Assembly: GCF_019375475.1 (NCBI RefSeq) | Contig: NZ_JAHXGQ010000003.1 | Coordinates: 310,001 to 374,000, forward strand | Direction of reading: 5' to 3' | DNA: 64,000 bases | Origin: Saccharothrix obliqua | Lineage (GTDB): Bacteria > Actinomycetota > Actinomycetes > Mycobacteriales > Pseudonocardiaceae | In this document: in pieces, positions 41,547 to 52,000 of the stretch | Numbering within the stretch: the first letter of the stretch is position 1 | How the letters are laid out: each line of letters starts with the position of its first letter | Notes under the pieces: model-generated | Database searches by the model: none | Seen by the model: only the letters and a program-made list of their open reading frames with translations | Told to the model about the DNA's origin: nothing | Position numbers and translations under genes: made by a program

Positions 41547-42128
41547 TTACTCGACCAGGCCGTCCTCGCACGCGCGACGCGCCAGGTCCAATTTGGTATA
41601 GGTGGCCCGCCCGCATTCGGTGTACTTCTGCTTGACCCGGTCGAGGTATTTTTTCGCGGTGTCCGGGCGCACTCCGGCGCGGCGGGCGGCGGTGGCCAGC
41701 GTCAGGCCGGACACGTACCCGACGAACACCGCCCGCTCCTGCTCGGAAAGCCGGGGCTCCCACGCGGGCACGGGTGGTGGCGCCGGGTCGCCCGCGGCGG
41801 CGGTGCGGATTGCCGAAGCCAGGCCGGCCAGCCCCGCCGAGCGCGCCACGACGCCGTGCGCGCCCGCGCGGGCCGCGTCGTCCGCCGCCACCGGGCTGAT
41901 CACCGCGACGATCCGGCGGCCGTCGCGCAGCAGCGTGCGCACTGCCGCCAGGCTCACCGTCACGCCGAGGTCGACCACCACGACGTCCGCCCGCGGGTGT
42001 TCGCTGCCGGCCAGGTCGGCGACGCCGGTGACGGCGCCGACGACCCGCAGGTCGGCCGTCGCGCACAGCCACGCCGTGACACCGTCGAGCAGCATCCGGT
42101 CGTCCACGAGCAGGGACACGGTGATCAT
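41547..42128 (-). CDS. LuxR/NarL-type response regulator
   Basis: A 193-residue protein with an N-terminal receiver-like domain (MITVSLLVDDRMLLDGVTAW; possible phosphoacceptor Asp in VVVVDLGV) and a C-terminal LuxR helix-turn-helix (RLSEQERAVFVGYVSGLTLA, then GVRPDTAKKYLDRVKQKY). The receiver is short and divergent, so phosphorylation is uncertain. It is codirectional with and upstream of the precursor genes, and divergent from the SARP gene, so it probably controls the thiopeptide cluster. Confidence 0.85.
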   Translation of the reverse strand: MITVSLLVDDRMLLDGVTAWLCATADLRVVGAVTGVADLAGSEHPRADVVVVDLGVTVSLAAVRTLLRDGRRIVAVISPVAADDAARAGAHGVVARSAGLAGLASAIRTAAAGDPAPPPVPAWEPRLSEQERAVFVGYVSGLTLATAARRAGVRPDTAKKYLDRVKQKYTECGRATYTKLDLARRACEDGLVE

Positions 42129-42269
42129 GGGGGCACGCTCCGGCGGGCGGTCGGGTGCCGCAGCGTGCCGGCCGCCGGTATACGCCCGGTATGCGCCGCG
42201 TGTTCCGCTCGCCCCTCGGCGTGCGACATAACGTGAGTCGGTAGTGGCGAACTTGGGGGAGCACCGGAG

Positions 42270-43049
42270 ATGACGATCAGCCCATCGGTGTGCGCGGAGC
42301 GGGAAGTGGGGCTGCGCCTGCTGGGCGGCACGGCGGTCGACGGTCGCGCGGCACGCGGTGTCGTGCCCGGCGGGGTCAAGGCGCGCACGCTGCTGGCGGT
42401 GCTCGCCCTGGAGGCGGGCGCGGCCGTGTCCACCGAACGGCTGCTGGATCACTTATGGGAGGTGGAGCCGCCACGCAGCGCCGTGAAGAACCTCCAGCTG
42501 TACGTGCTGCGGTTGCGCCGTTGCCTGGACACGGCCGGTGCGGGCCTGTCCAGGCTGCTGGTCCGGGTCGGTCACGGCTACCGGCTCGACGTGCCCGCGG
42601 AGGCCGTGGACGCCTTGTGGGCCAGCGAACTCGCCCGGCGCGGGGCGGTGGCCGTGCGGGCGGGCGCCTGGGGTGAGGCGGCCGGGTTGCTCGGCGCGGC
42701 GTTGGCGGACTGGCCGGTGGACGGGTTGGTGGGGCTGGTGCCGTCGCGGCCCGCGCTCGCCGCGGCCACCGCGTTGCGGGAGCGCAGGTTGGCCGCGGTC
42801 GAGCGGCTGGCCACCGCGAAGCTCGCCCTGGGCGCCGCCGCCGAGGCCGCCGACCTGCTCGTGGCGCAGGCCGCCGCGCAGCCGACGCGTGAGTCCACGC
42901 ACGTGCTGCTGATGCGCGCCCTGTCCGCGGTCGGCGACCGGGCCGGCGCGATCGCCGCCTACCACCGGCTGTGGCGCGCGTTGCGCGACGACTTCGGCAT
43001 CGAGCCCGGTCGCGCGGCGCGTGCGGAGTTCGACGGGGTGCGCGCGTGA
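42270..43049 (+). CDS. SARP-family pathway regulator
   Basis: A 259-residue AfsR/DnrI-type activator: an OmpR-like winged helix (VPGGVKARTLLAVLALEAGA, NLQLYVLRLRRCL, VRVGHGYRLDVP) followed by a bacterial transcriptional activation domain (AEAADLLVAQAAAQPTRES, AIAAYHRLWRALRDDFGIEP). SARPs commonly activate antibiotic clusters. It is divergent from the LuxR gene with 141 bp between starts; both could act on the thiopeptide promoter. Confidence 0.92.
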   Translation: MTISPSVCAEREVGLRLLGGTAVDGRAARGVVPGGVKARTLLAVLALEAGAAVSTERLLDHLWEVEPPRSAVKNLQLYVLRLRRCLDTAGAGLSRLLVRVGHGYRLDVPAEAVDALWASELARRGAVAVRAGAWGEAAGLLGAALADWPVDGLVGLVPSRPALAAATALRERRLAAVERLATAKLALGAAAEAADLLVAQAAAQPTRESTHVLLMRALSAVGDRAGAIAAYHRLWRALRDDFGIEPGRAARAEFDGVRA

Positions 43050-43298
43050 CCGGGTGCACCGCACGTCCGGGTGAATTCCGGAAACACCGGGCGTGTTTTT
43101 CGACACGGTGCCCGGACCATTTACCGCGGACTGCTCGTAATCGGTGGAAAGCCGATGCCCCGGACCGGCCGCGAGCGTCCGGTTCGACCGGTTCCCGCGG
43201 CCCCTCCCGGCCGGACCCATTGGGGTGCTCCCATTCCCTGGGACGACACCCCGGCCCCAGGTCAGGGCGGCGCGGGGCGGTGTGGGAGACTGCGCCGC

Positions 43299-44162
43299 AT
43301 GGCTCCTCTTCGCTTCGCCCTGCCCAACAAGGGCTCATTGAGTGCTCCCGCGGCGCAAATGCTGGTCGAAGCGGGGTACCGGGTCCATCGGTCCGGGCGT
43401 GAGCTGATCGTGGCCGATCCGGCAAATGATGTGCAGTTCTTTTTCCTGCGGCCCCGGGACATCGCGGTGTACGTGGGCGCGGGCTCGTTGGACGTCGGCA
43501 TCACCGGGCGGGACCTGCTGCTGGATTCGTCCGTCTCGGCGAAGGAGATCCTGCCGCTGGGCTTCGGTCGGGCGTCGTTCTACTTCGCCTCCAAGCCGGG
43601 GGGCATCAGCGACTCGGCCGGGCTGGCGGGCAAGCGGATCGCCACCAGCTACCCCAACCTGGTGCAGGACCACCTGGCGGAGCACGGCATCGAGGCGGAC
43701 CTGGTGCGGCTGGACGGCGCCGTGGAGACCGCCGTCGAGTTGGGTGTCGCGGACGCCATCGCCGACGTCGTGGAAACCGGCATCACGCTGAAGACCTCCG
43801 GCCTGGAGACGTTCGGCAAGCCGATCCTGAAGTCCGAGGCGGTGCTGATCCAGGGCGACACCGTGGACGACGTACCCGCAGCCGCCCGCTCGGTGGAAAT
43901 CCTGCACCGCAGGCTCCAGGGCGTCCTCATCGCGCGCCGGTACGTGATACTGGACTTCGACTGCCCGGTGGCCACGCAGGAAGAGGCGTTCAAGCTCGTG
44001 CCGGGTATCGAGTCGCCCACCGTGTCCCCCCTGGCCCGGGAGGGCTGGGTAGCGGTCCGCTCCCTGGTGCCGCGCGACGACGCGCCGTTCATCATGGACG
44101 AGCTGTGGCGCGTGGGGGCACGCGCCATCCTGGTCAGCTCTTTGGACACCTGCCGCATCTAG
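43299..44162 (+). CDS. hisG: ATP phosphoribosyltransferase (long form)
   Basis: A 287-residue HisG, which catalyses the first step of histidine synthesis (ATP plus PRPP to phosphoribosyl-ATP). LRFALPNKGSLSAPAAQML is the N-terminal signature and DVGITGRDLLLD belongs to the catalytic fold; the C-terminal 80 residues (FDCPVATQEEAFKLVPGIES) are the ACT-like regulatory domain for His feedback. I chose the ATG at 43299, matching family length; the frame is open upstream to 43071. hisE is not visible in the 249 bp upstream, where it is often found in actinomycetes. Confidence 0.95.
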   Translation: MAPLRFALPNKGSLSAPAAQMLVEAGYRVHRSGRELIVADPANDVQFFFLRPRDIAVYVGAGSLDVGITGRDLLLDSSVSAKEILPLGFGRASFYFASKPGGISDSAGLAGKRIATSYPNLVQDHLAEHGIEADLVRLDGAVETAVELGVADAIADVVETGITLKTSGLETFGKPILKSEAVLIQGDTVDDVPAAARSVEILHRRLQGVLIARRYVILDFDCPVATQEEAFKLVPGIESPTVSPLAREGWVAVRSLVPRDDAPFIMDELWRVGARAILVSSLDTCRI

Positions 44163-44165
44163 TTC

Positions 44166-44199
44166 CGCGGGGGGCGGCCCCCCGGTGCCGCCCCCCGCG
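44166..44199 (+). terminator. Hairpin terminator after hisG
   Basis: A perfect 13-bp stem (CGCGGGGGGCGGC / GCCGCCCCCCGCG) with an 8-base loop begins three bases after the hisG stop codon. Confidence 0.75.
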
Positions 44200-44285
44200 C
44201 TCCCCGTCGGCCCACTCCGGTTCCCGGCCGGAACACCCGCGCTCATCCGAACGCTCCCGCTCGGCCTCAGCCAACCGCCGCTCCA

Positions 44286-44457
44286 CGCGCATACGCGAGG
44301 CGCCCGTTCCACCTCCGCCACGCCCACGTGGTCCGCCGCTCCGCGCGTGTGCGGGCCGCCGCTCTGTGCGGGCGGGTTCCCGCTCCGCCCCCGTCGCGTC
44401 CAGTGCGGTCCGCTGTCCCCGCGTGTGCGCGAGGGCTCCCGCTCCACCTCCGCCAAG
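44286..44457. repeat. Degenerate direct repeats in a non-coding stretch
   Basis: A block of about 36 bp (44286-44321) recurs at 44420-44457; both share the ends CGCGAGG and TCCACCTCCGCCA. Weaker copies of the CGCGTGTGCGGG-type start lie between and after them. The stretch 44163-45847 holds these repeats, two gene remnants and no intact gene I can support. Confidence 0.4.
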
Positions 44458-44759
44458 ACGCGGCCAGAACACCGCATGCGCCGCGCGCGTACGGGAGGCC
44501 GACTGTGCGCGTCAGCCTCGACGGGCGTCGGTCGCCCACGCCTTCGTGACCCAGCCTCGCTCGGCCTGGTCCGAGCAGCCCCCAGAACGGGAACCAGGCC
44601 GTCCGCGTCATCGGAGCCCGCCGGATGAGTCGGTTGTTCACTTCGCGGCGCCCCCGGGTGCGCGGCTGCGGTGCCGCCGTGGCGGTGCGGGTCACCCGCC
44701 GCGGGGTCGGTGGGTGTCGAGTGGCGCGGTCGGGCGCGTCGGTTGCGGCGCGGTGGGGA

Positions 44760-44930
44760 GTCCGGCGGCGGCGCGCGGGTTCGCGCCGGTGCGCAGACCT
44801 CGTGGACGCGGCTGGACACCGGCTCGGAGCAGCATCGCGCGGACCGCGCCGTAAGCGACGTCGAGTTCGGCGGCGATCGTGCGGATCGAGGCGTTCTGCG
44901 CGTACCGCGTGGGCGAGGAGCAGGTCCCGT
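44760..44930 (-). pseudogene. Frameshifted helix-turn-helix protein remnant
   Basis: On the minus strand a frame encodes ASIRTIAAELDVAYGAVRAM followed by LLRAGVQPRPRG, the helix-turn-helix pattern of small actinobacterial regulators. The matching upstream helix (LLAHAVRA) is in another frame, so a frameshift separates them. No start or stop can be assigned; the coordinates are approximate. Confidence 0.35.
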
Positions 44931-45013
44931 GATGACGCTGGTTCGGCGCGGTGGGTCCGTCCTGGTCGTCCCGGGTGGTGGTGTGGGCGGTCGGCCGCGG
45001 CCGTGCAACACGG

Positions 45014-45412
45014 TCAACAACGCCGAAAAATTCGGGCCACCACCCTGTGGGCGCCGACCACCCTCAGAGGAGTCGCGACGGGGAGGCGACGTCGAGCGGG
45101 TCGGAGGGGCGATCCTGCGGCGTTGCAAGAGAAGCGGGATCGACGTCGTGGGGGAGGGATGAGGCTCGGATAGAGCGCGAGCCTGGCCGAGAGCACGAGC
45201 AGATGGGCCTCGGTGTTAGGCGGTGGCAAAGCGTCAAGCAACCCGCTGATCTTGTCGCGCAGCACCTGATGCCAGGCCGTCAACCTGTCGAAGGTGATCT
45301 CGGTGAGTCCGACGTCACCGAGAGGGTCCTGGAGACGCTCGACGCCGAGGAACCGCTGCACATCGAGGCGGGCAATCCGGAGTTCGTCGACGTCGATGCC
45401 GGCATGCAGCAC
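45014..45412 (-). CDS. Unrecognised small protein or gene remnant
   Basis: An open frame of 132 residues whose first 85 residues look protein-like (HAGIDVDELRIARLDVQRFL, then LTEITFDRLTAWHQVLRDKI and ARLALYPSLIPP); the remainder is basic and Arg-rich as in shadow frames. No ribosome-binding site precedes it, and an upstream in-frame stop separates it from an acidic stretch (DDEEENGELGLDEPPRAEPP) that could once have belonged to it. I cannot name a family. Probably a decayed gene. Confidence 0.25.
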   Translation of the reverse strand: MLHAGIDVDELRIARLDVQRFLGVERLQDPLGDVGLTEITFDRLTAWHQVLRDKISGLLDALPPPNTEAHLLVLSARLALYPSLIPPPRRRSRFSCNAAGSPLRPARRRLPVATPLRVVGAHRVVARIFRRC

Positions 45413-45847
45413 CTGACGCGGCTGTGCCGGCGGCTTGCGGACGTCCCGCCGGCGTCACTCGGCCGGGGGCTCCGCGCGTGGCGGTTCGTCCAAGCCGAGC
45501 TCGCCGTTCTCCTCCTCGTCGTCCACCCGAGGACCGTGGCGGCGCCGTTATTCACCCTCGACCGGCGAGTTGCACGATCGGGTGAATCAGGTTCGCGTCG
45601 GCGAAAAGACCGTAGCCGTGACGCCGGTCACGGCGGTACGTTCCCGCAAGCACAGCGCACCGGCGGATCGTCGGTGTGGGGGGCGCTGGGGTTGCCCAGG
45701 GGTGCACGGTGTCGGGCCGGGGGTCGGCGAGCGCGAGGCGAGAACTTCACCACAAGTCAAGGGGACGGGGCACGCCTCCCGAGCAGACGTACCGATGGCC
45801 CACCGAGTTCCGCGGCGAGGCAGCGCATGGGCGAGATGGGGAGTGCC

Positions 45848-48800
45848 ATGCCGTCTTCGGAAGCCGGGCGCGGAGGCGAGGGCGGGGCGGTGTCCCGCCG
45901 GACGATCCTCGTGGTCGGTGGCGGTGGTCTGCTGTTGGCCGGTCTGCCGCGCGGGTCGTCGGTCCTGGCGTCGTTCGTCCAGGAGGCTGAGCCGACGCTG
46001 CGGCTGGACCTGCTGCGGCGCGAGGACATGCTGAAGCTGCACTACGACTTCTACAACCTCCAGGTGTCCCACGCCTCCGACCCGCCGACGCTGGTGGTGG
46101 TGGACGGCACGCGGCAGTCCCTGGTCGTCGTGCGGTTCGACTCGCAGCACCTCATGGAGGAGACGACGTTCGTCTCCACCCAGGGCGGCAGCCCGCCGCC
46201 GCCGGAGGCGCTGCCCGCGCCGGGTGAGGTCCTGACCAAAGCGGTGGAGCCGAGTCGGATCGCGTTCCTCGTCCCGCCGACGGTCAAGGCGCTGCCCTAC
46301 ACCGAGGACGGGCTGCTCGACTGGTCGGGCTGGGTCATGCGGGTCGTCCCGGTGCTCGCCGAGGGCGCCCAGCAGGCGCCGACCGAACTCCAGACCGACC
46401 TGAGGCTGGTGGACTGGCTGCACCTGACGCCCGAGCAGGTCGCGTCGTGGGCCCACGTACGGCACCCGGTCGAGGCCGGCGGCCGGACCGAGCTGTGGCA
46501 CACGCGGCTCGCCGCCCGGGACGAGCGGGGCAGGCCGGACCCGTTCCGGGGGCCGAACCCGGTGCGCGCGGTGGCGGCCGACGACGTGCCGGCGGACACG
46601 AAGTTCAAAAGCCTCATCGGGTACGGCGGCAACCGGGACGTGCCGAAGCGGCTGGTGTCGCAGAGCAACGCGGTCGAGCCGGTCAAGGCCGAACTGCTGC
46701 TGCTCAGCGCCCAGGGCTCGTCGGTGGAGCTGGCCGGCGAGTGGGGCGGCGACCTGCCCATCGCCCAGTGGCGGCACCGCTCCTCCCTCGGCCGGGACAA
46801 CTACGTGCGCATCGAGGAGCGCGGTTTCCTGTTCCCGTACGGGCACCGCGCGGTGCTGGTGACCGAGACCGAGCGCCAGATCATGCCGGACGGCGCCGCG
46901 CACCTCATCCAGCGCGCCCACATCCGGGTGCAGCAGCCGGTGAAGGACTACTCGGAGAACGCGTTCCCCTTCACGTCGGTGCGGATCCTGCTCGCCGCCA
47001 CGCCGAACCTCGCGCCCGTCCCGGAGAAGATCCCGGCGCGCAAGCCGGGGGAGCCGCCGACGTCGGAGGCGCGCACGTTCTGGGTGCAGTACCTGCCGGA
47101 GGGCTCGGCGGACCCGATCGCGGACCGCCGGGACATCCCGTTCCCGATGGCCGCCACGGACTGGGCCGGCAACCGCGTCGAGTTCACCGCGTTCCTGGCG
47201 TTCGTGCACGTGGAGGACGCCTACGCGGGCGACGCGCTGGCCGAGCTGCGGGCGGTGTTCGGCGCCGACCGCTACCGGCCTGGTGACCTCGGCGCGCGGC
47301 GGACCCACGCGCTCGGCGGTCAGGAGGTCGCCTTCGCGCCGCCGGCGGGCGGCAACCCCGCGGCTCGGGCCGCGCCGGCGGAGGGCTCCACCGTGCTGCC
47401 CACGGCCGCGATGTACCTCAGCAGCGCCGCGGGCGACCCGGCGGGACCGTGGCGGTGGCTGGCGGAACCGAACTTCGTGCCGCGGATGCTCGCCGCCGAG
47501 GTCCGGCTGCCGTCGGTGGAGACGTTGGTGGGCAAGGAGGTCACCGCAGCCATCGGGTACGACCCGGACTACGTCGCCGGCTCGTTCGAGCGGGTGAAGG
47601 GCGAGGCGTTCGCGCGGGTCCAGCGGACCGTGGCGCAGGTCGGCGAGCTGGTCCTCAAGCTCGCGACACCGGGCGCGACGCTGCCGACCGGCGGCGAGGT
47701 GGCGGCGCAGTTCGGCTCGGTCGTCGCCAACGTGGGCGGCGTGGCGAGCCCGGACCTCGTGATCGGCGGCCTGTCCCGCGCGCTCGGCCCGCTGTCCGGG
47801 CCCGCCGAGGTGGTCACCGACATCGTCCGCAACGGCCGGTTCGACCCGAAGAAGTTCTTCGCCGAAGGCGCGAAGCTGCTCGGCGGGATCAGCATCGGCG
47901 ACCTCATCGGAGGCGTGGACCCGGTCGACCCGACCAAGCCGATCCGGCTCGACCTGGACAGCGGCCCGCGGATCGTCACCACCAGGGTGCACCCCGACGG
48001 CGACGTGACGAAGCCGCCGGAGGCCGTGAGCACCACCGTGGACTGGACGCCGCGGCTGCCGTCCGGGCTCACCGCGGGCGTGTTCTGGCCGAAGACCGAC
48101 GACGGCCGCACGACGAGCCTCACCCTGCACGGCGAGACCAGGACCGCCCTCGGCGACGGCGCCACGACCTACGTGATGACCGGCGACCTGCGGGACTTCG
48201 CGCTCGAACTCGTCAAGGGCGACGACCCCGTGCTGTCGTTCGTCAAGCTCACGTTCCGCCGGTTCGCGTTCGAGGCCAGGGACAACGCCAAGCCGAACAT
48301 CCACGTCGAGCTGGCGGGCGTGGCCTTCAAGGGGCCGCTCGACTTCGTCAACACGTTGCAGCGCTTCCTGGTCAGCTCCGGGCGCGGGCCCGCCGTCGAC
48401 GTCCAGCCCGTCGGCATCTCGGCCGGCTGGACGCTGGCGATCCCCGACGTCGCGATCGGCGTGTTCACGCTCCAGCACCTGGCCTTCAGCGCCGCGCTGC
48501 ACCTGCCCTTCGACGGCGGCCCGGCACGCGCCCGGTTCGCCTTTTGCAGCCGGGAACAGCCGTTCACGCTCACCGTGTCGCTGTTCGGCGGCGGCGGGTT
48601 CTTCGCGCTCGCGGTGGGTGCCGACGGGTTCGAGATGCTGGAGGCGGCGATCGAGTTCGGCGGCTCGGTGGCGTTCAACCTCGGCGTCGCCAGCGGCGGT
48701 GTCTCCGTGCTGGCGGGCATCTACTTCAAGCTCGAACTGACCGACGGCCGCGAACTGGTCACGCTGACCGGCTACCTGCGGGCCAACGGGCAGCTGTCGG

Positions 48801-49066
48801 TGCTGGGGTTGATCACCATCTCCGCCGAGTTCTACCTCGGCCTGAGCTACACCAGCGAGGGCAACCGGGTGGAGGGCGAGGCCTCGCTGACCGTCGAGAT
48901 CGACATCCTGTTCTTCCACAAGTCGGTGACGCTGCGGGTGCACAAGAGCTTCGCCGGGCCGTCCACCGCTTTGACCGACGGCCGGGCCGCCGCCGCGCCG
49001 CCGAAGTTCGGGGACCTGATGGGCCGCGACGACTGGCACACCTACTGCGACGCCTTCGCGGCCTGA
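45848..49066 (+). CDS. Giant exported protein of unknown function (Tat-like signal)
   Basis: A 1072-residue protein. The N-terminus contains SRRTILVVGGGGLLLAGLP, a twin-arginine-type signal. I chose the ATG at 45848 because GGGGAG precedes it; ATGs at 45827 and 45836 are alternatives, and the open frame reaches back to 44951 through non-coding sequence. The middle is rich in short beta-like segments; about residues 800-1040 alternate hydrophobic strands and Gly (GGGFFALAVGADGFEMLEAA, IEFGGSVAFNLGVASGGVSV), suggesting an extended beta structure. No catalytic motif is seen. A second giant gene follows after 15 bp. Confidence 0.75.
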   Translation: MPSSEAGRGGEGGAVSRRTILVVGGGGLLLAGLPRGSSVLASFVQEAEPTLRLDLLRREDMLKLHYDFYNLQVSHASDPPTLVVVDGTRQSLVVVRFDSQHLMEETTFVSTQGGSPPPPEALPAPGEVLTKAVEPSRIAFLVPPTVKALPYTEDGLLDWSGWVMRVVPVLAEGAQQAPTELQTDLRLVDWLHLTPEQVASWAHVRHPVEAGGRTELWHTRLAARDERGRPDPFRGPNPVRAVAADDVPADTKFKSLIGYGGNRDVPKRLVSQSNAVEPVKAELLLLSAQGSSVELAGEWGGDLPIAQWRHRSSLGRDNYVRIEERGFLFPYGHRAVLVTETERQIMPDGAAHLIQRAHIRVQQPVKDYSENAFPFTSVRILLAATPNLAPVPEKIPARKPGEPPTSEARTFWVQYLPEGSADPIADRRDIPFPMAATDWAGNRVEFTAFLAFVHVEDAYAGDALAELRAVFGADRYRPGDLGARRTHALGGQEVAFAPPAGGNPAARAAPAEGSTVLPTAAMYLSSAAGDPAGPWRWLAEPNFVPRMLAAEVRLPSVETLVGKEVTAAIGYDPDYVAGSFERVKGEAFARVQRTVAQVGELVLKLATPGATLPTGGEVAAQFGSVVANVGGVASPDLVIGGLSRALGPLSGPAEVVTDIVRNGRFDPKKFFAEGAKLLGGISIGDLIGGVDPVDPTKPIRLDLDSGPRIVTTRVHPDGDVTKPPEAVSTTVDWTPRLPSGLTAGVFWPKTDDGRTTSLTLHGETRTALGDGATTYVMTGDLRDFALELVKGDDPVLSFVKLTFRRFAFEARDNAKPNIHVELAGVAFKGPLDFVNTLQRFLVSSGRGPAVDVQPVGISAGWTLAIPDVAIGVFTLQHLAFSAALHLPFDGGPARARFAFCSREQPFTLTVSLFGGGGFFALAVGADGFEMLEAAIEFGGSVAFNLGVASGGVSVLAGIYFKLELTDGRELVTLTGYLRANGQLSVLGLITISAEFYLGLSYTSEGNRVEGEASLTVEIDILFFHKSVTLRVHKSFAGPSTALTDGRAAAAPPKFGDLMGRDDWHTYCDAFAA

Positions 49067-49081
49067 CGGGGAGGACGACCC

Positions 49082-52000
49082 ATGCCCGCGACCCAGACCC
49101 TGGTGAGCACCGCGCTGCCGAACGGTGTCCGCGCCGTCGACGGCCGGCCGTTCCTGTTCCTGTCCGCCTACCTCACGCCGCGCCTGGTCGGCTCGGACCG
49201 GCTCGCGACCTTCCCGGACTTGCTGGCCTGGCCGGACACGCCGATCGCGTTCGACGTCCGGATCGGCACGGCCGCGCCGGTCCGCGCCACCCCGGCGGGC
49301 CCCGGCCGGCGCGCCGACCTGTGGCGGAAGCTGTTCCGCGACAACGCGCCGGTGACCGACCACCGGGGCGCCCCGGACATCACGCCGGAGACCACGTACG
49401 TCCGGTCCTACCCGGTGCGCGGCGTGCACCACTTCGTGCGCGGGCAGTACGCGGCGATCGCCGCGCACAACCCGGCCGAGCACCCGAGGCTGGACGACTA
49501 CTCGGAGCCGCGCGGACGGGACGGGGAGGGCAAGCCGACCTACCTCCTGCACACCACCTGGCTGTCCCCGGAGGCCAAGCGGGCCGCCGTCGCGCGGCTG
49601 CGGGAGGTGCTGGCCGCCACGCACGTCCTCGACGGCCGCACCGCCGAGGAACTGGCCAGGACGGCCGACCTGTCGGCGCAGCAGCTGAACTTCCTGCTGG
49701 CCGAGCAGTTCCACGACCGCAGGCCGGAGCACAACCCCGGCGGACCGCGGGACACGGCGGGCGACGGCCCGGTCACCGCGCCGAACCCGGACTTCCACCT
49801 GGTGCTCGGCGCGCTCGGGCAGTACCCCGCGCTGCTGCGCCTGCTGGGCCTCGTGCACGACCTGCGCGTCCCGCTGCCGGACCCGGTCCCGGCAGGCCCG
49901 GTCGGCGTGTCCGTGACCCCGGTGTGGACGCCCCGCGCCGATCCCGGTCAAGTCCAGACGCTGCCGCCGGTGGTGACCGTGACCGAATGCGTGATCACCG
50001 GCACGACGTTCACGCCCGCCGCACGCGACGCGCTGGTCGCCGGCGGTCTGCTCCGGCTCGATGCCGCCGACTTCGACGTCACCGAACTGGACACCGACGC
50101 GGCGGCGGTCAAGCTCCTGGCCTTCGCCGAGACCATGTCGCGCACCACGATCGGGGAGCACCCCGACCGCCGTCCCGCGCCGGACAGCCCGGACGCCGAA
50201 CCGCCGCCCGCGCTCCAGAGCGGCGGGCTGTCGATCAACCACACCGGCCGGGCGCGGCGGGTCTTCGCCACCGTCGTGCAGGCGCAGGCGTTGCAGGGCG
50301 GCCAACACCTGTTCGCCGAGGACATCACGCGCGGCCTGCGGATCGACGTCCGTGACGACACCACGGGGAAGTGGCACAGCCTGTGCCTGCGCGACGGGGT
50401 CTACACCTTCGCCGGCGCCGAGGTCGCCGCCTCGGACGAGGGCGTGGTCACCACCGCGCACACCACGCAGTCCGACGACGCGAGCCGGACGTTCTACCTG
50501 CACGAGTCGCTCGTCCGCTGGACCGGCTACAGCCTGGTCGCACCCCGGCCGGGCCGGGCGATCGACAACGGCGGCGGCGTCGTCGACGGCGGCAGCACGG
50601 CGCCGGGCGAGCACTTCGACCTCCGGACGGCGTTCCGGGCGAAGCCGGGCACCCTGCCCAAACTGCGCTTCGGGCGCACCTACCGGTTCCGCGCGCGCAC
50701 CGCCGACCTCGCGGGCAACGGGCCGACCGTCGCCGACCCGCCGGGGGACACCGGGGCGAGCGAACCGGTGACCTACTACCGGTTCGAGCCGGTCGCCGCG
50801 CCGACCGTGCTGTTCCGCAAGCCGCGCACCGAAGGCGAGTCCGCCGAGCGGATGGTGCTGCGCAGCGACGTCGACACCCCGCCCGCCGCGGACTGCCAGC
50901 GCCACCTGGCGCCCACCCGGATCTCCCAGCTGATGGCCGAGCAGCACGGCCTGTTCGACGTCCCGCCGAACCCGCTGATGCCCGGCGGGATGAACAAGGC
51001 GGCCTACGACCTGATCCGGGAACGGGACACCGGCTCGTTCGACCGGGGCGGCACACCGGACGGCGACTCGTACGGCATCCCGTTCTTCGACACCGACCGC
51101 CTCGCCGTGCCCTACCTGCCGGACGTGCTCAGCCGCGGCGCGGCCTTCACCGGGCTGCCGGGCACGGGCGCGGACGAGGTCGTCACGGTGGACTTCGACT
51201 TCGGCCTGCTCGGCGCGTGGCCGGACGCGCGGCCGTTCCGGGTGCGGCTGGTCGAAGGTGAGGGGAAACCGGACTTCGACGCGCTGTTCCGGGTGTTGAC
51301 GGTCCGGGTGCCGAAGGGGCGCACGTTCGAGGTCCGCTACCGCAGCCGCGTCGACGCCGCCGACCTGGCGCTGCTCGGGCAGTGGGCGTGGCTCGTGCGG
51401 GCCGTGCGCTCCGGCGAGGTCACGCCGCCGCCCGGCACCACGCTGGACTCCCTGCGGGACTCCGCCGTGTTGGGCCGGATGTGGCTGCTCACGCCGTACC
51501 GCACGCTGACCCTCGTGCACGCGACCAAGCGGCCAGTGTCGCCGCCGGTCTTCGCCAAGCCGGTGGCCGTCCGGCTGCCGGGGCAGACCTACGCCAGGGT
51601 GATCGACCAGTTGCGGTTCGACCGGGCCAGCACCGGCAAGGTGGACCTGGAGGCCACCTGGACCGAGTGGGTCGACCTGCCCGACCGGCCCGCGCCGGTG
51701 AACCGGCCGGGCAGCGCGCACGCGTTCCAGGTCGTCGCCGAATCGGCGGACCCCACCGACACCCTGCTGCCGGTGGACCGCACGCACGAGTTCCACGACA
51801 CCAAGCACCGCAAGGTCACCTACACCCCGATCGGCACCACCCGGTTCGCCGAGTGCTTCGTGGAGCGCGCCAAGGTGCGGCCGACCGGCGTGGAGCCCGT
51901 GAAGGTGGCGGACGGCATCGCACCCGGCACGGACATCGTGCGGGGCAAGGACATCACCTACGTGCGCGGCGCCGACTACGCGGTCGACTACGCGGCGGGC

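Noticed and set aside
44951-45847. A longer N-terminus for the Tat-signal giant protein
   Set aside because: The upstream part of the frame is non-coding in character, and the extension would bury the twin-arginine signal inside the protein.
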